Of a DNA stretch of 64,000 nucleotides, positions 11,143 to 27,014 are shown piece by piece. The notes under the pieces are model-generated. The model saw nothing but the letters and a program-made list of their open reading frames with translations. It had not been told where the DNA came from and did no database searches. Both the position numbers and the translations under genes were made by a program. Origin of the DNA: Chytriomyces cf. hyalinus JEL632. Lineage: Eukaryota; Chytridiomycota; Chytridiomycetes; Chytridiales; Chytriomycetaceae. Every line of letters begins with the position of its first letter. Within the stretch, counting starts at the first letter, position 1. The stretch is taken from the NCBI GenBank assembly GCA_025435555.1, contig JAIWWG010000110.1:27281-91280 (forward strand), in the 5' to 3' direction.

Positions 11143-14100
11143 ATGGGCAAAAAGAAGACAGCAGCCATCGCCGTTGCAGCAGCGCCAGTCGATTTCCCGC
11201 GTGGTGGATCGCAGTCCCAGACCCTGACATCGCTCGAGCTCAGAGACGTCAACGAGAAGGCCGCGAAAGACTTGTTTGCCAACGACGACAGCGAGGAAAC
11301 ACCGTCGAAAAAGCACAAAAAGAGACCGGCGAAAGAAGATGGAAAGGATGCAAAGAAGCGAAAGAAGAATGCGGACTCGGATCTGAACGAATCTGGATCC
11401 GGCGACAAGAGCAAGGCTGAGAAGTCCGATACCATTGCAGCACTCACCTTCAAGGTTTTCATATGAATTCGTGTGCATTGGTGTTCTTGTTGTCATTGAC
11501 CGGTCGTATTTCGAACTGCAGAAACTGAATCCAGGCTTCACTCTTCTCGGTGTTATCAAGGAAATCAACGACCTGGAACTGATCGTATCCCTGCCCAACC
11601 AAATGACGGGCGCCGTCTCCATCACAGAAATCTCGCAGGAAATCACTAATCTTGTCGAACGCGTTGCTGCAAACGAAGATGGCGATGAGGAAGCCGAGCA
11701 GGAATCGTCCCTCCCATCCTTAAACCACCTTTTCAAAATTGGGCAGTCGCTTCCAGTCCTCGCAATCACCACTGAAAAAGCGCAGGATCAGGCGGCAAAA
11801 AGAAAAATTGAGCTTTCCATCAAACCCGAGCGCATCAACTCTACAATTAATGTCGACGAAATTCGTGCGGGAATGACTCTGTCGGCATCCGTCAAGAGCC
11901 ACGAAGACAATGGATACATTCTTTCGTTTGGATTAAAAGACAGTGCCACGCATGGATTTTTGCACAAAAAACATGCGGCTGCTTTCATCAAATCTTTCGA
12001 TTCTGCGGAAAAGACCACCTTGGCCGTCGGCCAAGTATTTTATGTGTCTGTGCTTTCGATTGATGATTCCAAGAGAACTGTTGGTGTTACTGCTGACCCT
12101 GAGGCCATTGCGAAGTCAATTGTGAGTTTCACTAATCGTTGCAGTTCTGTTTGTAAATCCCAACTGTGATTATTTGCGCCAGGTTCCCACGTCCCACAAT
12201 CTTTCATTTGCGTCTCTTAAGCCAGGTCTCTTGATTCCATCAAGAGTGAAAACTGCCGTCGATGGGTCGGGAATCATAGTTTCGTTCATGGGATTATTTG
12301 AAGGAAACATTGAGCTCGGCCATTTGGGCGAAAAAGCTGGTGATGGAATGGACTTGGCGAAGAACTTTAAAGCTGGCATGAAGGTGAATATATTTTGCGA
12401 ACGATTGATTGTCCTTGAATTCTGATTACTAAAACCTTCTGCCTTTCCATGCGCGCTAATAAAAAGGTCCAACCACGTATTCTCTACGTCGATACCCTCC
12501 GAAAGAAAGTCGGATTCACGCTTCTCAACTCTCTCATCTCTTGGACAACCGAGAAATCAACAGCGCAACTTCGGTCAGTCGAAATCGGAACCGTTTTCGA
12601 AGATGCCAAAGTTTCACGGGTGGATGGTGAATTGGGCATGGCCATGACTTTGAAGAACGGACTCAAAGGATTCGTGCATGTACGTTATCGCAGCCCCACA
12701 TCAATATTTAACTTGCCAACCGCGACTTTTGAATAACCCGCATGATGTCCGCAGGCGACCAGACTTTCTGACAAAGAAGGTGCCAAAATTGACGGAGGTG
12801 CCAAACATGCACCAGGAACCACGCATAAAACAAGAGTCGTTGGATATGACGTCTGCGACGACTTGCTGCAACTCAGTATGAAACCATCCGTCCTCAATGC
12901 CACCTTCTTGCGAAGAAGCGATGTGAAAGCCGGAATGGTTGTGAAGGGTACCGTTACGAAAGTAGAAGATTACGGTGTGATGGTCAGCCTTGCTGATGGA
13001 ATCAGTGGACTGGTCCCAAAATCGCACTTGGCGGAGACTGCAGTTCTCAACCCTGGAAAAATGTTCAAGTTGGGATCAACTGTGAAATGCAGGGTAAGCG
13101 AAATGTGCTTCTGTATTGTTTCCACTCGGTCTTATTCTCTCACGATCAGGTTCTCAGCGTTAATGCTGAAAAGCGCCGCATCGCTCTCACATTCAAAAAA
13201 CCTCTCATCAACTCGCAACTTCCAATCATCACTTCTCTTGACCCTTCCAATGTGGGAGTCATTTCTGAGGGATCCATCATGTCTGTTCTTCCGTTTGGTT
13301 GCCTCGTGAGCTTTTACAACGACATCAAAGCCCTTGTCCCCTTGCGCGAGCTATCCCACAGTTTTGTCACGGACCCGAAAAGCATTTTTAACCCGGGTCA
13401 AGTGGTTCAATGTAAAATCATTTCCGTTGATGCCGCAGCGAACCGAATGATTGCTAGTATCAAAGGTGCCATCGACACAGGCAGTGCGCTTTCATCTTCT
13501 TCTGCATTAAAGAGTGCAAAGTTGGTCAGGCTGGGAGAAATTTCGCAAGCCAAAGTTCTTGCGTTGTTGCAAGATTCGGCGTTGGTCGAAATGATGCCGT
13601 CTGGCGCGAGAGCGATTTTGAGTAAGGAACATTTGACGGATCATCCATCTCACGTCGAAGCAATGTTTTCAAGTTTGCAAAAGGATGCTGTGCTGAATGC
13701 GGTGCTGGTGATTCAAGTGGATGAAGTGAAGGATCGTGTTACTGTTTCGGCCAAGCCATCTTTGCTTGACCAACAGAAGGCGAACCCGACCAACAGCGGT
13801 TTTAAAGCCGGTGACTTTGTGTATGGATACGTCAAGAGTTGTGCGGAAACAAAATGCTTTGTTTGGCTTAAAGGGGGTGTAACTGGTGTGGCCAAGCTTG
13901 TTAACCTGTCAGATGGTTTCGTCAAGAGTGCGGGCGACGTTTACAAGGCAGGGCAAACAGTGGCCGCTGTCGTTGTCGCACTGGACGCGAATGACACTAG
14001 CAAAGTGGAAATCTCTCTCAAACCGTCTCAAATCGGAGCTTTGAAAGGAGCCAACAAGATTTCTCCAGACCTTGCCTACCTGTCATCGTACTTTATGGAG

Positions 14101-17100
14101 GAAGACCGGTTGCAACTTAAGAAAGTTGACGTTTCTGATACTTCAGAATGGGCGGCCAAGTTCGCGATCGGAACCATGGTTGACGGAGTTGTCAAGCAGA
14201 GAGCTCCGTATGGATTCATTGTTTCTATCGAGGATGGACTTGCGTCTGGACTTTTGACTGTCGAAATTGGCAAATCTTCGGACATTCAAGTAGGTGAAAC
14301 GATCAAAGGAAAAGTTGTTGATGTGGATCTCAGCAAGAAAATTGTTGATTTGCGGTTTGTGAGTGGATCAGAGAAAACTGGAAAGCAGGAAATTGACGCA
14401 AAGAAGGTAAATATGCAACCCCATCATAAATGCGTGGAAAATTGCTCATGCATGTGTTTAAATTATAGTTCAAGACTGCTGTCGACAAAGCTGAGGCCCT
14501 TGAAGCCATTGTTGAAGTGGTGAAACCAGCATACACCATTTTAAGCATTCCGACTCTTGGAAACGCCGTTGCTTTCGCACCAGTTCGTAGTTTCAACACA
14601 AACAACGCGGGAACCGCTGCATCTTCCCACAGAATGGGTCAAAAACTTAAAATCACGCTTTTGAGGGCACCCCAAAAAGGCGCCAAAGCCGGCAAAAAGT
14701 TTGACGGATTTGCATCGCAGCGATTGATTGCCCTTGTTAACCCTTCCTCTGTCACGGAAACTCAAAAGAAAAACAAGACTTCGGATGTTGGGCGCTTGAT
14801 TGCGGATGCTGTTGACCCAACTTTGATGTCACTGGACGATTTGACGTACGGAGTTGTTGTCAAAGGCAAAATTCTATCTATCCGACCGTCGCAATTGAAC
14901 ATTCTTCTTGGATCCAACTTGAAGGGACGCGTGCACATTTCTGAAGTTGCGGAAACCTTGAAAGAAATTGAAAATGCAAAGCAGCCGTTGAGCAAGTTCA
15001 AGGTGGACCAAATGCTGTCTTTTAAAGTTGTTGGATTCCACCAAGAAGGCAAAAGCAGCAAGTTCTTGCCCATCACGCACAAGAACCCGACATCAAAGAC
15101 TGTAGTGGAACTGACTTTGCGGAAATCCGATCTCGCGATTGAAGCAAACGAGTTGGCTGCGCCTTTGAATGTCCGCTATCCAACGATTGCTTCCATTGAA
15201 GAAGGATCTGTCCATTTGGCGTTCGTTCAGGCAGTCACGGACAAGGGTGTTACCGTTTCCATCGGCTCACAGCTGAGTGGTCGCGTTACAGCTCTCGAAG
15301 CATCTAACGATCTGTCGATTGTGAAAAGCCTTTCCAAATCGTTCAAGGAAGGCATGGCCGTCAATGTGATGGTTCTTTCGAAAAACGTGGAGAAATGGAT
15401 GCTCAACTTGTCGATCCGTGCTGCCGCATCCACAGGCTCCGCTCTTATGAAGTACCCGCTCTCCATCTCGACTGCTCAACCTGGATTTAAATGCGTCGGT
15501 GTCGTGACAGGGGTGGTTCCAAACAAAGGTCTTAAAGTCTCTATCGCTGATAAATGTTACGGCACAGTGTCCTTGTTTGAACTTTCAGATGACACTCCTG
15601 CGGATCCTACGAGTGCATACAAGGAAGGAGATTATGTAGCCTGCCGCGTTTACAAAGTCGATGTTCCCTCCAAAACCATCCACGTCACGTTGCGAGCGTC
15701 CCGCGTCAGCAACAAAGACACTGCTGCAAGTACCAAAATTGAGGAAAACTCAATCGTGAAAGGATACGTCAAGAGCGTCTCGGACAGCGGAATCTTTGTG
15801 GATGTTGGGTACGGATACATCGGACGCGTTCAGATTAAGGAAGTGAGCGATGACTATGTGAAGGATTGGAAGAGTCTCGTTGAAGTTGGAGATGTTGTGA
15901 CTGCGCGGACGTTGAGCGTGGATCAGAACAACAAGAAGATTGATTTATCCATGAAAAAGACGGCAATTGACCCCAGTTACACGCATGTGCGCAAGACGAA
16001 AGGTGGCGCGGCATCGAGTTCTTCTGCCTCGTCCATGAGCATTACGGATTTGGAAGAAGGAATGAAACTGACTGGAACTGTTACTTCGATTCATGAGTAT
16101 GGAGTGTTTATCAAGATTGATGACACGAATTTGAAGGGACTTTGTCACTCCTCTGAGGTTTGTAATATGTTTTGTTTTCGAACGTCGATGCACAGATTAA
16201 TTTGTGGTTGGTTTCTGTTACAGCTGTCTGACAAACCCATCTCGATGATCAGCTCGTTGTACTCCATTGGAGACCCAGTCTTGGCATACGTGTTGAAAGT
16301 GGACCTCGAAAAGAAGCGAATCAACTTTGGACTCAAGGCGTCATACTTTAGTGCAGATGATGCTGCTGTGGACGATGACAGCGATGATGAAGATGAAAGC
16401 GGCGATGAAGACATGGAAGATGCAGAGGAAGGTGATTCCATGGAAGTCGAAGAATCTGATGAAGAAGAACAGGCTAATGATGACGATGAGGAGAATGACG
16501 ATGGGTTTGAAGATGTCGAGGAAGGTGATGAGGATTCAGATGAAGAAATGGAAGAGGACGATGACGAAGAAGTTCGTACTACTAAACGCGGCCCTGCACC
16601 CGTGAAGGAACTTGCACCGCTGTCACTGGGCGGCTCTGGATGGGGTGGTGACGAAGATTCGGACGAAGAGGTGCAAGAAGCAGCCGAAAGCGATTCCGAC
16701 GAAGAAACCACAAACAACGAAAGTAAAAAGTCTCGTAGAGCCAAAAAACGGGCCAAGCTGGAAGAAGAAGAGCGTGTCGCACAAAAAGAGCAAGAATTGC
16801 TTGAAGTGAAGGCGCCCGACTCTTCAGAAGCGTTTGAACGGATTCTGATGGGATCGCCCAATAGTTCGTTCTTGTGGATCAAGTTTATGGCGTTCCATTT
16901 GCAAATGGCTGAAATCGGAAAAGCCAGAGAAGTGGGCGAGCGGGCATTGAAATCCATTTCATTCCGTGAGCCGCAGGAATTGTCCAACATCTGGGTCGCA
17001 TTGCTCAACTTGGAAAACACCTACGGCGATCGTGAAAGCTTGATGAAGGTGTTTGAACGCGCCGTCTCATTCAACGAGCCAAAAGCCATGTACCTGAACC

Positions 17101-17749
17101 TTGCTGGTATTTACGAACGATCTGAAAACTTTGACGAGTTGGACCCGCTTTTCCAAATCATTGTTAAGCGGTTTAAGGAGAGTTGTAAAGTGTGGGTTGC
17201 GTACGGTCTTTCGTTGCTTAAGCGGGGAAAGGTGGCCGAGTCAAGGAAAATTCTGGAGCGAAGCATGAAAAGTCTGGCTAAACGCAAGCGTGAGTTTTCG
17301 TGCATGTAATGATTTTAGCGGTCGTACTAATTTAGTGGTGATTCCTGATTTCTTTAGATTTGAAGGTCGTCTGCAAGTTTGCGCAAATGGAATTTAAACA
17401 CGGCGAGCCAGAACGAGGAAGGACTCTGTTTGAAGGAATCGTGTCGAACCACCCAAAGAGACTCGACATGTGGTCGGTGTACCTTGACATGGAAACCCGG
17501 GCTGGCGATGTTGCTCACACTAGGTTTGTATCCATATGATGAGTTTATGAAGGTTCAATGATAGTTTTCCTAATATGTGAATTGTATAGGCGGCTGTTTG
17601 AACGCGCTATTTCACTGAAGCTGTCGTCGAAAAAGATGAAGTTCCTGTTCAAAAAGTACCTGGAGTTTGAAAAGAGCAAAGGAAGCCCCGAGGGAGTCAA
17701 GCATGTGAAAGAGGCGGCCATGGAGTACGTGGAGAGGATATCATCATAA
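11143..17749 (+). CDS. RRP5: rRNA biogenesis protein RRP5 (PDCD11)
   Basis: Large scaffold of the 90S pre-ribosome, needed for both 18S and 5.8S/25S rRNA processing in the nucleolus. Exons: 11143-11454, 11522-12121, 12183-12383, 12467-12679, 12755-13093, 13150-14406, 14469-16157, 16224-17289, 17358-17523, 17590-17749 (6003 nt, 2000 aa, slightly longer than yeast's 1729). The N-terminus is Lys-rich. It is followed by an array of S1 RNA-binding repeats (typical cores [37 protein letters not shown]). A long Asp/Glu tract lies at 16360-16690. The C-terminus has HAT/TPR-like helical repeats ([40 protein letters not shown]), the standard RRP5 order. The last two exons use phase-1 and phase-2 junctions that restore the HAT repeats. 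It is in tandem with the cyclase gene and convergent with the multicopper oxidase. Confidence 0.97.
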
Positions 17750-17850
17750 AAGGATTTTTGACGTTGAAAGGGGGGCGTGTTGTTTTGATGGGAAACAAAA
17801 TAAGATTTTATAATTATTTTTACTTCTGTTACTGCTTCTTCCTCCTCCAC
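17750..17850. other. 101-bp convergent intergenic region
   Basis: Separates the RRP5 stop (+) from the multicopper oxidase stop (-). It contains AATAAAATTTTATAATTATT-like A/T-rich sequence that could serve 3'-end formation on both strands. Nothing else was seen. Confidence 0.5.
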
Positions 17851-21489
<3,639 letters not shown>

Positions 21490-22240
21490 TTTTCACGGAA
21501 AGAGAAATTTTCAACAGTCAGAATCCAGTTTCCAATGTCTTCCTTCACCTTCCACTGCTCAACGTGCTCGGTCGCAGGGATTGTTTGAGGAGTTTTGCGT
21601 GGAAATCGGCTGTTTCGGAACTAACGGTCGACAGTGGTTGATGGTTGACCTGAGCGCGGCCCGGTGAGGGGAGTCTCACAGGGAGGCATGTTCCATCACA
21701 CCGTTCCCTTGAATAAACGCAGTTTCAGACGGTGCTACATCACATCAAGGATTCGGTCTGTATTATTTTTGGGTTCATTCGTGCTTCGTTGAACCCAGAA
21801 TTTGTGTCTATCGCATCCTCCCTGCGACCCACCCAACAAGCAAGCACCCCAGCTCAGTCGCCAACTGCAACGCGACAACTAGGCCAACGAAACAAACGCA
21901 CACGGGACCTCTCCTTCTGGCACTGTTCTGCCTTGTCTTTCAACTCTCATTTCAAGCATCTTCCGCCCAACGCACGACAACGCAGCAAACAAATAACGCA
22001 TCAGCGCCATGCGTCTTCAATAACAACGCACAGCCTGGTGCCATCATTATTCTGACCCCAAACGCAAACAATATTCTAAACCGCTGTCGTTGGCGGGAAG
22101 CTAAACGTGACCTGGTCGTACTCAGTGAGTACAACTTCCCGTCTCCTGCCGTTCCATGTCGTTTGTAGTAGGATGCAAAATGTGCTGAATATTCTTACTG
22201 ACTCAACGTGATAGAATACATCTGTCATTCCGGTCTTACC
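21490..22240. other. Intergenic stretch, no firm gene
   Basis: A plus-strand open stretch near 21890-22100 reads GPLLLALFCLVFQLSFQASS followed by a Thr/Asn-rich segment. This looks like a signal peptide and mature start, but it has no good ATG in frame and is cut by the P450 remnant. Otherwise nothing is recognisable. Confidence 0.3.
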
Positions 22241-22985
22241 GCACCTCCGGCCCCCACCCCTCAGAAATTCCGGCGGGTGAAATGAACACGGTTGTACCCT
22301 TTGGAATAAAGAATCCATCAATTTCATCGTCTTGAAGGGCGATACGGCTGGTCAGTGGCGCAGGGGGGGCGAGACGCACGCTTTCTTTGCATCCAGCGCC
22401 CAGTGACGTATTCGAGCGACGGTTCTGATTCTGGGAGAGACATTTGCGTGCGGAGTTCGGCCAACAGTGTTTGTTGAACTTTTGGGTTGTTTGCCAGAAA
22501 ATCGAGTGTCAAATTGTGAGTGGAAGTCAGGGAATGCATTTTAAGCAAGGGAAGCAAGCGAAGTTTAGCGGGAGATTTCAAGTTAACATACGTTAAGGCG
22601 ACACTCGTTGTTTCATGACCGGCCGCCAGGAACGTCAAGGCCTGCGCCATCACGTCTTCATCCGTCAAACGCGATTTTTCACTCTCCGCGTGATTTGCTT
22701 TCAAAAGTACCAACACCAAATCATTCGCGGGATCATTCTTGTTCGCAACCGCAACTTTCCTCGTTTCAAGGATTTCTTTTCAATTACGCTTCTCGACGGT
22801 ACAAACGCTTACTTTCTCGAGGTACAAACGCTTTGCCGTCACATAGCTGGAAGGATCGTATTGCATAGATCAAGAATAAAACGAAAAAAAGGGATCAAGA
22901 ATAAAACGAAAAAAAGGAACCTGGAATATTGCCCAGAATGGTGAACGGAAAGATCTTTGGTTTTGGACCAACCAGGAATGGCGGA
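22240..22985 (-). pseudogene. Decayed cytochrome P450
   Basis: Read on the minus strand, 22985-22915 gives a typical P450 proline-rich entry (GPKPKIFPFTILGNIPG). From 22790 follow the I-helix with the oxygen-activation motif (LTFLAAGHETTSVAL) and FLANNPKVQQTLLAELRTQ. Then come the K-helix ExxR (KESVRLAPPAPLTSRIALQ) and EIDGFFIPKGTTVFISPAG. About 200 residues between the N-terminus and I-helix are missing, frames shift near the K-helix, and no heme-ligand Cys loop was found. A 24-bp tandem duplication (22868-22917) sits in the deleted part. It borders the KDZ transposon. Confidence 0.75.
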
Positions 22986-23154
22986 GAGTCTATTCACTTA
23001 GACTGGGTGCACGAGCAGAACATAGACATTGGGAGAGAGCGGGAAAAATTCAAAATTCTGGCACTGTGTATTGAATGAACCGGACTTGACGCGTAAAGTC
23101 ATATTTATATGATGAATTTTTTGTATTATTAACACACCCAGGGCACACTTTATG

Positions 23155-23199
23155 AACCGAAAACTGTCGGTTATAAATAAATACGAACAACCGAAACCT
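23155..23199 (+). repeat. Left inverted repeat of the KDZ element
   Basis: It starts AACCGAAAACTGTCGGTT (itself an imperfect hairpin) and ends ACAACCGAAACCT, so the box AACCGAAA occurs twice. It matches the reverse complement of 28633-28677 at 42 of 45 positions. The repeated box is a plausible transposase-binding site and overlaps the promoter of the inward gene. Confidence 0.85.
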
Positions 23200-23249
23200 G
23201 TCCATGACAATATGTTTCAGAAACCCTAACACAATAAACGTGAGAAACA

Positions 23250-26200
23250 ATGCGATGGAAGAAACTGCGAGGGGGAACACGCGGCGTTCGAGGAATATCA
23301 GCCGAAATGCGGTCTGCTTTCGAAAGCGTACATGCTGCAGCTATCAACGAAGCACGCGAAGCACGTGAAGCAGGGAGTCTACCCACTGCGACAATTCAGC
23401 GGGGGAAACGTCGACACGGCAGTGGTGGACATCAGCAGGCCCAAGCAGTGGGGTCGAGCAGTGGCAATGACTGGGATGAGGGCTTCGAAGACTTCAATGA
23501 TGGCGCAGGTGACGGCATATATAACCAAGACTTTGAGACTGGAAACAATGCGGATGACGAGTTCGATGAGGAAGCGGCTTTCGATGAATCAAACAATATG
23601 AACACTGCCTTCGACGCCTACACGAAAAGCTTGAGCAAGCAAGTCAAGGTTGAAAGGAAGACCTGGGCCGCTGGAAGGAAACAGCGGGCGCATGCATGGG
23701 AAAGCAACCGTTCGGAAAATGTCTTGAGCGTGATGGAGGCAAACTGGCCTAGCGTCGAGGGAAAACCATGTGGAGTCCGTTCTTGCTCGAATCCTGCTTC
23801 CATCGCGTGCAAAACTTGCCGCTTGCAATGCCAGCCTTGCCAATTCTGCGAGCAGCATGCCATTCTCACGCACAATCAACCGGCAGGCCACATATTCAGC
23901 AACTCTCACGGTGATCGTTGGACATTTCCTTCTATGCGAATCTTGACTTGCCAATGCACACCTACTGTGGACTCGAAAACAATACCAATAAAACTGCATT
24001 CTCTTCATGGAGTCGATAATGTCGAAATTATTACGTGCGGCTTGCACAGTTATGCCTCGATCTTATGCCGTGCTGGCTATTTCCCTTCTGCTCCCATCAA
24101 ACCAGGTATGCCTCTCTTTCGAAGCTACCGCTTGTATCTCTTCTGACAATTCTATTCTTCAGCTGCTGCTTTCTCTTTTGAAATTCTGGAAATCACGCTC
24201 AAATTCCAAAACGAGAAAAGCAATAAAGTTTCAAACTACGGAGCAGCCATGGCATTGTTTAACCATCAAGAATCACAGTACATGAACAAGGTGCATGATA
24301 CTGTGTACAAGCAGTTCAATGAGTGCTTGAATGAGTATAGCATTGTCAAGCATCTCTTTCAGCACTGCCGCTTTACTTCAGGAATAGTGAAGCAGTTTGG
24401 GGTTGGTACCTTGTACTTCTCCTTTTCATGTACTAATTTCTGTGCAAGGTTGGTCGTACTACCTGTCCATGCTCAGGAAAGGATGCAGACACTGAAAATG
24501 GCTCTGAAGCAACTACTACCTTAGCAAACACTGTGTCCAATCGATTTAAACCACCTAGAATCTTTGCCAACGATGGCAACTTCCAAATGAAACACAAGTC
24601 TCCTGCTTTTGGGGGAGGGGGTAGTCACGTTTCGCCAGGTTTCTACCATTATTTCTTCAATTTTTGTGCGCCAATACTCATTCCAACTGTAGTGTTAGCT
24701 AAGGCGCTTTTTATTACAAGCATGGACTCCATGGTAGATGAAAAGGCAATAAAAACCAAGCCGAAAGAAGTGTGTGACTCCACTTTCCTTGCTGGTGAAA
24801 CCAAAACAACGCGAGATGCTCGGTGTGATGTAAATGGAGTGTTTGGCAGCTGCTGTAGACATTGTGTCTTGAGCGTACTGATTGGTGAGCTTCAGGGAAG
24901 TCATTTGCATGACAACTAAGCTTTTCAAAAACAAAACAGATATTCCAAAAGGAGAGAAGCTGTCCCTTTATTTCAGCGCCTTAAAACATGTGCAGCAAAA
25001 ACACCCGCCCAGTCCAATTATTAGTTTCTACGACATCATGTGCAAAGCAGACACGCATTATAAAACACATCAGCCTCGATTCAGCGCAGCAAATATTTCC
25101 CCACCATATATTGGCTTAATGCCCATTCTTCATGCATACGCACATGGTAAAGCTTGCCAGCTGCAGTACAGTGGAAAGTTGATCATGGGTGCTGGGACCT
25201 TTGATGGAGAAGTCATTGAAAGATACTGGGCCTATATCGCAAATCATATTGGCCGCACACAGCGCCAGACTATCGAAAACCGTGCAGACGCGATTTTTCT
25301 CATGGTGGAACATGCTGCTGTCGACAAAAACAAGCTGTTCTGCAAATCAATTGAAAAATGGTGCAAATCAGCACTGGACAAAATTACAGCCATAAAATTG
25401 GATGTGTTGGAGGCTTCTGACGGGAGCTTTGCCATAAAACCTTACCGTCAGATTGTTCAAGCAAATCGAGCGGTAAAAATACTTTTAACATCCAAAAATT
25501 TCTGATCGTAGCATTTTCTCCAGCATTTGAATCAAGGAGACACAAGCAGCAGTACAAATCTATTTAAAATCCTTGTGGAAGATAAGTCTCCAGACGTTTT
25601 TTGAGAGGCTGAAGAGTTGTGGCTGTCGATCTGCAACCTGTCAATAAAATTTGAACGCGAAAAGTCAAAAACCCGAGTTGGTGAGTTCCAAATGTCCAGT
25701 AGCAGGCCATTTGCTAATCGCAATCTTAGGGAGGAAGTCATCATCAAACGCAAAAGCCAGTGCAGATACCCATCAGAAGATTATGGGACAATTGACCAAC
25801 CTCATCACTCAGTTCAACAATCTCCCTAAAAAGGATGACGTTGATCGCGAAATTCAAGCATTAGTAGGTGCAGAAAGTGAAGTTGAACATCCTGGTTTGC
25901 ATTTGAGTGCTGTCAGAGCAGACTTGACTGTTCAAATTGTAGGAGGAAATCCAAACGCTGTACAAGAGCAGTACTGGCGCAGGGTGGAAGATATATATCA
26001 TCATTGTCTGGATTTGCAGAGAGGAGTTGAGTTCTTCAAATCAAAAATGAGAGAGTATGATGATGCAATTAGTCGGATTGTGGAAAGTGTTCTGAACGGT
26101 CAAAAACGCGCTGCTGCATTGTTCTTCTTAAAAATGGCTACACAGAAAGCACAAGCAAATTCTGATGGGTGCTTTGAAGCTGGGAAAACGATTTCAAGTG

Positions 26201-26271
26201 ATGTGGCAAATGCAGGGTTGTCTGGTGATGTAGCGGAAGTTGAATCAGGTTTCATGAGTGGCATGCTCTGA
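23250..26271 (+). CDS. KDZ (Kyakuja-Dileera-Zisupton) transposase with Cys-rich cluster
   Basis: Transposase of a eukaryotic DNA transposon superfamily. Exons: 23250-24105, 24163-24401, 24449-24884, 24940-25472, 25524-25680, 25730-26271. The N-terminus is acidic. A Cys cluster (CGVRSC, CKTCRLQCQPCQFCEQH, then HGDRW) resembles the CxC modules that accompany KDZ transposases. Catalytic-core hallmarks are FANDGNFQMKHKS, DVNGVFGSCCRH, SFYDIMCKAD, and GLMPILHAYAHGKACQLQY followed by DGEVIERYWAYI. The C-terminal exon is helical and unrecognised. Exon 5 contains one in-frame TGA at 25602-25604; the frame is otherwise open and both junctions fit, so this is a nonsense mutation, a sequencing error or the true end of a shorter form. 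A 47-nt intron at 24402 has a TACTAAT branch site. Confidence 0.85.
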
Positions 26272-27014
26272 GCGTAAGCAGTTTGGATTCTATTGGCTAC
26301 TTCCACCTCTGATTCTGGTCCCAGAGGACCGTTTTAAGTGCATCATACCTGCAATAAACGAGCTGATTAGGGAAGGAGGCGGTATTGGGCTCACGCGCAT
26401 CACAGCAACATCTGTCAAGTATTGTGCGTTTGCTCCAAAAATGGATTTTTGCGAGGATTCTTAAATTGCCAGCAAAAGTGCACGCATCCATCAATCAGTT
26501 CAAGAATAAACTCCAGTCTGATTCAAAAAACTGTTTTCAACTGTTTACTGAGCGTATTAATCCATCTTGAATGGTAGGTAAAAGCAGTTGGAGGGCAACA
26601 TGACAAATGCCACACTACCAGTTGAGGGCAATAAAAGCTGCATGTGACCTTGCCATTGACAGAAACTGCCACACATTCAATGAAACCTTGTCATAGCAGT
26701 TGTGCTCATTCTATTTTGCGCAGTTGTTGGCCAGTGTCTTCTTGATGTCACTTGCATTGATTTCAAGTTGTACTGGTATAGTAGTCACAAACAGAAGCAC
26801 ATCACACTCAGTTCCAATTTGCAACAAACATACTCAGTGTGCTACACATACAAACAGCACACAAGGTAGTATATATCCTGCTTAATTATCAGTATATTCA
26901 CAACTAGCAAAGGAGGAGTTGTTTTGTCAATCTTGGCATACCACACGCGCACAACAGCCAATCATCTCCAACCAAAAAAAAAACGTATGTTGATAAGTCT
27001 GAGCATTGTTTCTA
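26272..27014. other. Noncoding spacer between convergent transposon genes
   Basis: A/T-rich sequence between the stop of the transposase and the stop of the homeodomain/HMG gene. Short open frames occur, but none has a convincing product. It probably holds both 3' UTRs. Confidence 0.5.

Noticed and set aside
16145-17020. Minus-strand Ser-rich frame opposite RRP5.
   Set aside because: It is the complement of the Asp/Glu-coding tract of RRP5 and has no independent support.
23050-23280. Minus-strand frame starting with a hydrophobic stretch, as a P450 membrane anchor.
   Set aside because: It starts at GTG, overlaps the transposon end repeat and the transposase start, and does not connect in frame to the P450 remnant.
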